A DNA stretch of 64,000 bases, taken from Burhinus oedicnemus. Taxonomy: Eukaryota > Chordata > Aves > Charadriiformes > Burhinidae. Where the stretch lies: assembly GCA_008921705.1 (NCBI GenBank), contig VFFE01007488.1:2027237-2091236 (forward strand), read 5' to 3'. Position numbers and translations under genes: made by a program. A model generated the notes under the pieces. It worked only from the letters and a program-made list of their open reading frames with translations. It was not told the origin of the DNA and ran no database searches. Each line of letters begins with the position of its first letter. The stretch's first letter is position 1. Below are positions 13,279-24,600 of this stretch, piece by piece.

Positions 13279-13917
13279 GGCATCTAAAAACAAAATGCAC
13301 CCAACATTAAAATGTACTTTTTCATTTTTTTAAACCCACTGCAGTACGAGGAACAAATCACAAACACTTACTTTAGAGAAAACAGAGACTATAGTGCAGA
13401 TTTTACAAAATCACTTTTAATCTCTGTGTTATGCTCCTTAAATAACATGGGCCATTTCTCTTTCTGCCGAATTGTAGGAACATAAAATATCACAGCTTTG
13501 TCTATACTTTAAAATTCTGCAGCAGCCTAAAAACACGGACAAGATACACCAGCACCTGTTTTCAAGTATAACAATTTCGATAGCCAACCTAAGGGTAGTA
13601 TCTAAAAAATTCCATTTTCTTCCATAGGAAGTCTTTGTTTGACAAGCTGTTATTTTATCTTTGTGAAATTAAAAGCAAGTGGGGGCAAGTTTATGCTTTA
13701 CCAGAGAAATAAAAAAAAGTTTACCTACCATGTTCAAATTAAGAACAGTGTTCTATACAAGTCAGTTGTACAGTTATTTAAGTGAAAGATGAACATGAAC
13801 ATCAGATTAACTTAATTCTGGCAGACAAAAGTGAACTGCTACGGTCCAGTCAGCCATTTATCTATTACAGAGAGATGACAACTTTACAAAAGGTATCTTT
13901 TACCTACTGAGTGATGA

Positions 13918-15617
13918 TTATGTCCCCTCAGTTTCTGTGCTTTCTACCACTGCTTCACTTTCTATATCAGCTTCTGTGTCACTCTTCTCCTTGTTTATCT
14001 CGACGGAAGATGTCAGTTTTTCATAAAGTTCTGGATCGTCCTGCACCTGTGCAGTTGGTGGCTGACTTTCTGTCTCTGTATTTTCACCATTTACCTGGGG
14101 CATATTATCAGCTTTGCGTTGGGAAGTGGCCCCATCAAAATATTCAAAAACCCGTGGATGTGGAGGGGGGATCCAGTTGTTTGACATTCTGTCTCTTCCA
14201 AACCTGTTCCCATTAATTTCTCTGCAAAAATTAAAATCTCTGTCATCCCTATCCCTCTGTCTTTCCCAGGGTCTTCTGCGGTCATCAAAATCTCTGTGAG
14301 CATCTTGTTCAAATCCTCTATTCCAGTTGGGACCACTTCTACTATCAAACCTATAGTTTACATGCCGAAACCTCTCTCTGTCTTCATGGAAGCCTTTAGG
14401 GCCACCATAAATAGGGAAAGCATGGTGCTCTCTTTCATCATAATCTCCTCTCTGTCCCCAGTGCTTGTCTGAATTGAAACCAAAATGCTCTCTTCGACCA
14501 AGGTTATCTATACCTGGTCTTCCAAAATTTTCTCTCATGTCTACATGTGGTCTTGCAAAGTGTTCTCTTCCATCTACTGGAGGCCGTCCTATAGCCTCTC
14601 TTGGATCAACTGGTGGTCGTCCAACAGAATCTCTGACATCCACTGGAGATGGTCTGTTAAGATTATCTCGGTTTTCCACTGGAGGAAAGCGATAATCTCT
14701 GTCTCCTTCCTGCTGAATGTTATCGCCTCCAAGTGGTAGTCTTTTCTCTGGATTAGAAATGCTATCGATATTTTGTCTTCCTGGTGTTCCAAAAGGTCTT
14801 TCTGTTTGATTAAAAATATCTCCCGGAGGAAAAGGACCTCGAGGTGGTGGGTGAAGAGATGGATCAAGGATTGCTGGTGGAGGAATACTACGCTGTGGTG
14901 GCATTCCTGGCTGCATTAATGGAAACCTTGGTCCAGGCGAATGGGGCATTAGGCCTGGACGGATATCTATAAGAGGCATTCCCGGCATCCTTTGACTACT
15001 AATATTTAAATGAGGCATGTTTTGAACCCCAGCTGGATGCTGCATTGCCAGAAGTCCAGAACTACTTGGAATATTTGGTGGTGGCACTCCCATAAGTCCA
15101 GAACTACTTGAAACATTGGGTGGTGGCATTAGGAGAAGCCCAGAGTTGCTTGAAACACTTGGTGGCTGTATTCCTGCCAAAACTCCTGAGCTGCTTGAGA
15201 CATTGGGTGGCTGCATTCCTGTCAGAAGGCCAGGGCTGCTTGAGACGCTGGGTGGATGCACTCCAGCTAGAAGCCCTGAGCTACTCGAGACATTTGGTGG
15301 TTGCACTCCAGCCATAAGTCCAGAGCTACTTGAAACACTGGTTAGCTGAACTCCGCCAGCAAGAGAAGAGCTACTGGAGACGGTAGGTAGCTGCACTCCT
15401 CCTGCAAGACCAGAACTGCTTGGAACACTTGGTGGTTGCACTCCTCCTCCAAGTCCAGAGCTGCTTGAAACACTGGGTGGCTGTACTCCCCCTGCAAGGC
15501 CAGAGCTACTTGAGACACTGGGTGGTTGCCCTTCTCCAGTAAGCCCAGAACTGCTTGAGACGCTGGGTGGCGGTACTCCTCCAACAAGTCCAGAGCTACT
15601 TGAGACATCACTCTGCA
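13918..15617 (-). CDS. SCAF8: SCAF8 exon 20, terminal coding exon with VSSSSGL repeats
   Basis: 1700 bp, beginning two bases into a Val codon and ending at a TAA stop (13918-13920). The acceptor is ctgcattttag. The first third (15617 to about 15045) is a tandem array of about 13 units, typically [15 protein letters not shown]. Next come a Met/Pro-rich stretch ([20 protein letters not shown]), [13 protein letters not shown], a run of R-x-x-V/I-D repeats (GRPPVD, ARPHVD, GRPGID), and an Arg/Asp-rich part ([20 protein letters not shown]). It ends with [20 protein letters not shown] and ESTETEGT, diagnostic of SCAF8. Only the upstream 58 bases of this open frame (to 15675) are intronic. Confidence 0.97.
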
Positions 15618-18600
15618 CTAAAATGCAGCAACAAGAAGAACAGTTAACAGAAAATGATAGTGTAACACATAGCATTCAAAACAAAATGCAGCTTAATCCA
15701 TACTCAGTTAATACATTTAGTGATGATACTGCTGACAAGGGCTGTCTCGGTTTCTATAATGAACAGACACAATTTTAATCACGTTGGTGATAAACAAACA
15801 TTATGTCACCGAAATTAACATCTCTACATAGTAAAGAATGTAGAGGAGCTTGAAATTGACAAAGCCCACAGCCATCAACCAATTTATGCAAGGGAAGTAT
15901 TAAAATCTTTGATGTAATTCTATAAATGTTATACTATCCTACCCTCTCCTGTTCCTTTCCATTACCACTTGTGTAGTAACAATACACTTAAGAAGTTTTC
16001 TAAAGGGCTCCCAGTCTCAGCTTTACTTCTAGAGTCTATGAAGAAAACATTCCTGAGCATAAGCTGCTAGAAATTAACAATCAGATGATGACAAAGATGG
16101 TTCCCACCACTTCTCCAACTTAAATTGAAAATGATATCCAGCCTAAAACTTCCTATTCTGTAGTTATTAGTGCAAGGGACTACGATCTGCAAAAAAACCC
16201 TTCAGAAGTATGTTTCCTGCATGTGATCATATCAGACAATAAAGACATTTCTTACCAGATCTGTTGTTTTCACTGGAAGAAATCTGAAGGTCTGTAAGAT
16301 GTGATCCCTTTTCGTCTGATTCTGGTTTGTTGATTGGCAGAGGATTAAAAACACTTCCAGCAGATAATGTTGGAGTCGCTAGATTGCTAGCAACTGTGCC
16401 AACTGGTAGAACAAGGCTAGTAAAAGGAACATCCTTCATCGTCTCTTGTGCAATTGGTAATGGAGGCTGTACTAAAGCTGTAGAGAAATAACAGAAGCGC
16501 ATCACAGTAATCATATATTCAAGTCCTCAAGATTAGTTTGGCAGAGGTCAGGCTGATAAATAAAAATAAGTGAAATTAATTACCCTAAGTGTTGCATTTT
16601 TTGATAATAATTTCTATCCTCAATCAGCACTGCAATATTTAATTTTTTTGTAGAGACCATGAACTGCAGGCAACCTAAGCAATCATTACTCTTTAACAGA
16701 TATTTTTAAACGTTAAATGAATACAATTAAGAGGCTCAACAAAAAAATTATAAATAAGTGACAAATGCCAAATAGCTCAAGTAATAGATACACCTGTTAC
16801 AGACAGGTTCAAATATTGAACTATGTATACAATTAATAAGTAATTAATTTGCCCCAAATTTTTTTCAGTAACTCCACTGTAAGTATAATTTTTCAGTCAA
16901 CTTGAAAACCTCTGTAAATCTTTTTCTTAATACCTGCTTAAACCATCTAAACAATAACTTCTGTGTTGCTATTTTCCATTATGCAGGATTAACTTGCTTT
17001 TGATTAAATAAGAAGTACTATATCAAGCATGTATTAGAAGAAACAAACTTACGTGTTGGAACAACTGGGGGGACAACAGGTGGCGGGACAACAGGTGGTG
17101 GGACCACAGGTGGAACTGGGGGAGGCATATAACCTATATGGAAAAAAAAATACAAATCATTACAAGGGAAGCAAATAGTTTTGCAGTAAAAGCTTGCCTA
17201 CATTATTATTATTCATCCTGAAAAGCTGCACCACCGAAGACAACCAACAAATGTATGGGAAGAGGCAACAGTGCTTATTGTTTTCAAAAACAATCCCATC
17301 TTTACTGTAGATGTTCTGCATGTGCATCTTTAAAAGTGACTTCTGCCAGCAATATCCAAAGAAGAAAATTAAGAGTTTCAAAATTTTCCAAAGAAAGGAG
17401 ATTAATCTTAAGGATCTTTAAGTGTCTGTTTTTATCAAAATTTAAAAAAAAAATTCTGCTGTAATTCCTATTCTCAACAGAATACACGGGTAAAAATAAT
17501 ATTAAGTTAGCCATAAGAAATTTCGTATTAGATTAGAATTAAAGATTCAAAGATCAACTGGCTCCAACAGTAACCAGTAGTTGATGGAAAACTATACGAA
17601 GCATAATGTACAGAGAAGCACACAAACTGAACGTACTCATTACATACTCAACTTCATTTTTACTAACTTACCTGGAGGTGGCTGTGAAGGGTTGAAACTT
17701 GCTCGCAAGAAGGGTGGAGGAGGAATTGCACTATAACCAGGAGGAGGGACAGACATTGTGACAGGAAACGCAGGTGGAACCAAGCTAACAGCAGGCACGG
17801 CTGGAGCTACTGGAATCTTTTTTAATGCAAAGAAGAAACAAGCAACTTCAGTACTTAACAGTATTCAATGACATTAAAAGAGGGATAAACTGATTTGACT
17901 GCAATTCATGATAAGCACTAAATGTACCAAAGGCTTTGTATATATTCTGAACACTCTGAAGAATTAGATTGCATTGTGAAACGGTACCTACACTACAGGT
18001 AAACAACGACACTAGGAAGAATCCTATGCTATCTTTTCTTTATTCTAAAAAGAACAGAAAAATAAGTGGTTAAACACTATACTTATTCAAGAATAAAAAT
18101 TTACCTATACAAGAGAGGCGAATGCAGAAAGGACAGAAAGAAAAGAAAGGAAAACATAGATAGTGTGGCAATTTGAGAGCACTTCGAAAACAGTGATTCT
18201 GTTCTCATTGGAAAAATTTACATATTTTAGAACAGTACTGGAAAGCTGAGTTTAGTATATGTAATTATAAAGCTAATAATCCTGACGAAATCCTGAAAAT
18301 TACTTAATGAGTTCTCAAACTTCTGTTTGAGCTACGTATTTTGATACAGTGCAGCATAATTACAAGTAATTAGCAGCAGAATAAAAGCAATATATATGTA
18401 TACTTAAATATATACTGAACACAGTATATATAGGAGACAGGTGAAATAAGAAGACTAAAGACAATTTTTGTGAAAAGAAAAAAGCTCAAAATTCAAGGCA
18501 AGTAAATGCAAATATGTTAACTTTCATAGTAATTTTAGGTCAGCTCAAGTATTGGATGTCTATACACATTAGGAAAGATAAAACAGTAAAAATATGAATA

Positions 18601-21600
18601 CAAAAAATTTTGTATTAAGCAACTGCTTCTCATTTTACAATTTCATATGGTCATTATAAAAAGGATTTAAAGTTTGATAAAAAGCATTTGTATTTATACT
18701 TGATAAACCTATGTAGTGTAGTATACTCAAGAAAAATTACAGTGTATTCTTCTAGGCTTCCATAAGAGCTTGTTACTGACTGGATGTTAATAAAAATTCT
18801 GTTTTAGCAGAAAGAAAAAAAAATACAGCAGAAAATCAAAGACTCTGATGAACTACTGCATAGAGTGCAACAGCACACTATTTGATTTATCAGATCTTTT
18901 AAAGATGAGACTGTCCCTACGAAATCCTGCTCAAAATTCTGAGAAAATTAACTTATATTCAAAACTGATATGGGGAAAAGCTCACAGGTAGAGAAGAAAC
19001 AAGCACAAGTGAAAAAAAGATTATTGCATTGCTTAGCTTACAGAAAGATGCTTTGCTCTATACGCAAAATACTTTCTGTAAGCTCATTTTAATTTCTCCT
19101 TAAAAAACTAATGTTCCACTATTATTTATTTTTTTTTTACACTTGCTCTGCCTTCAACATTTAAGCCTTCATTTGAGATTGTACAGAAGTCTGGGATATG
19201 TTGTGCATGAAACTAAAGATTTTGCTCAACTATGGCAACTGATTCTCCTCTAAAATTTCTTCAGAGATAAACACACATGGACGCAGGACTTAAGTATTTT
19301 TGATTTAAGTATTTTAACTCAGCATTAAAGTTCATCTGTATTGAACAAAAAGTTTGCCCTCCAGTTTTGTGGTATTTTTGCAAACTCAGACTAATACAAA
19401 CCTGCAGCATAGTGACGGGTTGCGTGTAAGCCTCTGTCTGCGTCGTAATAACTGTACTCTTATCAACTGCAGCACTCTGCGTAGTTTGAGTATTTTCTTT
19501 AGCAGCTTCTGAGCTTCTGGCTGTTTCCCATTCTTCAGAAAAAGGCATTAAAAAGATAATTAATGTGCTATTTTTGTTTAAATACTAAAAAGTCCTCTTC
19601 CTTCTTCAACAATAAATTTTAATCTGCTATCTATATGATTCATTACAAATAACCCCCAAACTTATTATGAAAAGAAGTGCAGTTATTTATTATTATATAT
19701 TTTAAAGAATGTAAAATATCTTTAATCACCTGCAATACCCTGTTTCATTATGCCTGTGTACAAATTGATTTTTCAGAACTTGCCAAGTTTCTTCACCAAT
19801 CATTCTGTTAATAATTTGTAATATAGAGTATGCTCCAGTTTTCCAAAAAACTGCTGTTGTCAACATAGCTGTGTTATCAGCTGGCTACTGTACAATGACA
19901 GAGAATCCTCATGTTAAACAAACCTCACCCAACCCCCATTTCTTCCTTCTGCCAATTCCTCAAAAAGTTTCGTATTGCAAGTGTAATACAGTGAATGTAT
20001 TTCAGTCATGTTCCACATTTTAATTTTTGACACTTATATTCAATTTTTACTCAAAACTGCATTTTGACCTGAAAAATTACTGTCACTATTATAAAAGTCT
20101 TAATCTACTGTTTACTTCAGTATAGTCCAGTCATTTGATGCTCGATCTGTTTCAAGAAAACACAGTACTCGTGAATCTTTTACAAATCTAACAAACCTCT
20201 CAATTAACTGAGTTTCAGAGTAAGGTCTAACATTACTTGCTTTCCTGTCTCTTCTGACTTTATGGAGGAAATACCTTAATGTTCAACTAAACTGTGCCTA
20301 TTTGGACAAGTTCCAACTCCAACTTAAGTCTTATACCTTAATATAAGACTTTTCACAATCACAAGCTGATCCTAATTTCTACACAAATTAGTATTTTACA
20401 TGCTTGGAAACGAGTGCACAGCAAATTCATAACTGTTTTAAAAAATGCTAACCTTTATTAACTTGCTTAAATTAATTCCCTTTTGTCACTAATTCCTCAT
20501 TGTCATGACAATCAACTAGTTGCTCATCCACACAGACAATCTAGATTTCATGATTACAGTGCCATTTACATTGTAAACAAGTAGCTAGTAAAATTTATGT
20601 AAATTGAAAAAGAGTACGTATTACCTAAACAGTACACTGTCTGAGGATTTGCAATTACCAAAATAAACACATTTTCTAACTATCAGAATCATTGTTAATG
20701 TCCGTACCTGTATTTACTGTTTCCTGGTCAATCATGCCACCCTCAGCAAAGCCCTCTAAATCATCCAACTTTACTTTCTCCCAAGGAATATATGAAACTC
20801 CCAGATCCACATCCCAGAATTGCTTGTATTCTGTTTTCACACCTTTATTCAAAGCCCAGGCAATCTGAAAACAAAACCCAACCAGACAACCCGCTTAAAT
20901 TGTATAACCTGTGAACAGAATATTTCAGGTAATTTCCTTCATGTTTTTGTCACTGCAGATCAATCTTCAGTGTCCATTTATTAAAGTTTTAACAAGTTTT
21001 TAATTTTAAATGAACCTGTAGGAAGTGTACTTGGCCTCTGCAACATGTATGTGGAAGATTAATTACATCAAAAAGCTTAAATTTCTTCTACATTAATTCT
21101 AACATACATATGGAGAAATTAAAAATACAGTATTTCAAGGACTCATCCTAAAGGATCAAAGTTAGTGGAACAAACCACAGCATTTAATCATATAATTAAC
21201 TCTGTAAGAATACTATCAAATTTAATATTAAGGGATCCACACAGTTACAGGACTTAAGTTGTTTACAGTCTTGTACACTCATCACTAGCACCTACATAAA
21301 ATGTTCTCCAAGTATTTCCTAAGTATCAAGTCATAATTTCATTTTGCTATCTTTCACATCACCTGTTAAAAGCTGCATTTTACACAGAGAGGAAAGAAAA
21401 CAATTTACACCTTATTGATTCATTCTTCTTCTCCATATTGTACACGTGAATGAACAGCTGCTAAATGACAAATCATCATATTAAAACTGTGCTGTATTTG
21501 AAATGGACAGAATCCTTAGATTAAAATCAACTTACCTTAATAATTTTAGATCCAATTTTATAGGACCCAGAACTAAGTTTCTGAAGAGCACGATACGCAT

Positions 21601-24600
21601 CTTGTCTATGAACCATACAGACATAAGCACAACCTCTTGGGGGAATCATCTATGGAAAAAAAGCAATGGTCTTGAAAAGCAGGAAAACCAGTACTTCAGA
21701 TTATGTAACTACAGTAAATGAATACTAATTCTAAAAAAGGAAAGGCTTACACTGTAAACAATCGTTACCTTAATCAGCAATATTAACAATTTTGAGCATC
21801 AGCAAAACTTAAAAGTGATACTGGCAGGGTACTTCAGTTATAACATTTTCAAGAAGCAGCAGCAAGATAAAGAATGTGTGCTAAAAATGACATGAAAGAT
21901 TTGAACAATATGGAGCAGGCAACACCTGGGCTATACTATGACAACTTCAGAAAAGCAGAGGTTGCTACCTCTTCTGAAGCTCCAGATTCACTGCGAGCTG
22001 AACCTTGCACGCAGGCGCAAGCTAGTGATTGAAAGTATCTTGCACTTTTAAAGGGCAGAGTCCTCATTCCTGAAGTGTGACTTCCACTAGTTTTAATACT
22101 TTATTTAGGAAAGGAAAGCATGACATGGCAAAGTATGATGATCTTTGAAAGTTTGCAAATCATGTATGACAACTGCTTATTTTAGTCAAAAATACAGGTG
22201 TGCTTTTATGTTATTTAGCAGCACACAGTAATATAACAAAAATATTTAAGATGACAGATTTTAATGTAGTACTTATAAAAATATGTTTAAGATATCCTAG
22301 GTACTTAAAGCTTTACGGAATGTGTTGGATGAACTATTTAAAATATGGCTTGCCTCTGAAATGTCACAGGCACTGGGACGTTATGGTTGTTACATTATTT
22401 TCCTTTGAGGTTTCTAAATTGCTAGTCCCTGCAAATCAAAACGAGGCTTAAATGTCAGGCTATAGGGTTTTTCTGACGTGGAAAGCTTTTTAAAAGATTC
22501 TGTAATGCCACAAAAACTAGTCCTTATTTATTATATATTTGAATATATTAATGTGATAGGAAAAACAGTAAAAATATTATCTGAAGTGAATGAAATTGCA
22601 TGAGAAGCACTTTAAAACTGCTGGAGCAAGAGACAAAAAAATGCAAATTTCTCTCATGTAGATATGTTATTTTAGGAGAAAAATACTTTCTCTTGAAGCT
22701 GAATTACAGGCAACACTGAAGTACGACTCTAAAAGTCTAAATCTCAATTACTCTAAACCATGAGAAATGTATTCCCTAATTATAAGCGCCTTTTTAATTG
22801 TCACATTTTAGAATAAACACTTGTTTACAGTACAATTTCTTTTCTTCTGAATGTTTTATCCCCATTGATTCCATTCAAGGAACCCTCTGTATGGAATGTA
22901 ACCAAGAACAAAGTGGAAGCACATCAGTTTGTGTCCATTAGTCCATGGGAAAGCAACACCTGCCCTGTACCACATGACAAAAAGAAAAAAGACATAACTT
23001 TTTATTGGTTAAGACCCTGGTTTAAAAAACTGCGTAAATTGTTAGTGCTTGGGAAAAGCCATTTTACCATGAAGTGTACCGTATTTAGTACTTCAAAAGA
23101 CAGTACACAGAAACCAACAAGCAAATTATCAGAGTTTTTAAACATTGATAAAAAACAGCCTCCTAAATACAAGCTTAAGCTGCTACAACAAATTCAGAGG
23201 CATAAGGATGTTTAAATTTCTAGTCTGTATTCCCTGAAAATGCATGATAACATGCTTACTTACATTAATTGACTCTATTTGTCCAAATTCTTCAAACAAG
23301 TTAGTTAAATCTTGCTGTGTAGCCTTCTTGTCTACTTGTCCTACCCAAAGAGTAGTACTGCAAACTGTCAAGAGACACATTTATGTCAATCAAAATACCA
23401 GAAAGTTAGCTTATAAAATACTCTATAGCACGGATACAAAAGGCTTTACAATTATATAGAAATCACTGATCAAAAAGCAAGAATAGTCAATCTATTACTT
23501 ACCATACAGAGATTAAGTATATTAACAAAAATGTTAAAGGGTTAAAAGACATCAAACAGATATTCAGTACACATGTTCTTTCTCTTTGTTTCATTTTCTT
23601 TTAAACAAAACAGTTGTTTTAAAATAAATGAAAAAAAAAAATTCTGTAGATTATTAGCTAAGGTAAACTGCAGTAGAAATTACTTAGGAAAAAAAGATCA
23701 TTTCTATTCCATGTTCCATAAAAAACATGCCTCTAGGATTTAAAGTCAGGTTTAACAAAGTAAGACTAAGTTCCAACTGACTAGAAGTGTATTACAGAAG
23801 GAACTTAACTGCAGTATTATGCACTTCATTTTCACCTGAAAGAAATGGAAACTACACTTTTACTTTACTTTGGAGAACATCCCAGAAGGACAAACTTAGG
23901 TGAGGCCCACCACTGAGCTGAAGATGGCCATGACACTTCGGACTCTTGTCAATTCCACCACAAGCCCAGATCCCTGCAGTTTGTCTCCCAAATGCCTACG
24001 CCCATCCCCCTTGCCAAATATAAACACTCACTGACATGTGAGCTAAAAATTCCTTCTCCCATATGTACATGGTTCAAATTCTTTCGTCTCCCAAATATAG
24101 CCCAGTCTGTGTGTGCAAGCCTTGACAAACTCATCGCAGTTATTTCCACTTAACACAGGGTTACCTAAATCAGGCCAATATTAGTGGTTTTCCTCAAATA
24201 TCTTGCTACCCTGAGTAATCCACCAAGGATCTTAAAGGATGTAAGGGAGAACAAAACCAGACAACCTGGATCTCTTGGGCCTGCCCTATCCTGAACCAAG
24301 GAAACATTCTTTCTGCATCATCGTCTTGATACATTACACATCCTTCCTGTACCAATCTTGGTGCACCAAACTAGAAACCAGCGTTGTGCGTTCCTCTGTC
24401 AACTGCTGTTTTCAATTGACAGCAGTACTGAGCAGTACTGAGGATAACTAGCTTTAAGATTTCTCTAGGACAAAACTCATTCCTCACATGCTTGTAGATG
24501 GTCCTTTTGTTTCTCATGGTGTTACGCTCTGTGAAACAATTCTTCAGATCTCAGCAAGTGATAACTGTGGCTGTCACTGACCAAATCGGTTCTAGTAAGA

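Larger units (their letters stand above)
12945..13917 (-). other. SCAF8: Probable SCAF8 3' UTR
   Basis: Sequence between the SCAF8 stop codon and two canonical AATAAA signals on the minus strand, giving about 0.65 kb for the nearer signal and 0.97 kb for the farther. It contains no ORF of note, an AU-rich composition, a GC stem-loop and two UGUAAAUA sites. The extent is inferred from signals; transcripts would be needed to fix the end. Confidence 0.6.

Noticed and set aside
13911..14299. Plus-strand frames of 61-101 codons over the SCAF8 C-terminus
   Set aside because: Antisense shadows of a real coding exon.
15108..15349. Plus-strand frames with repeated [12 protein letters not shown] units
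   Set aside because: They are the antisense shadow of the SCAF8 VSSSSGL repeat array and have no splice or start evidence of their own.
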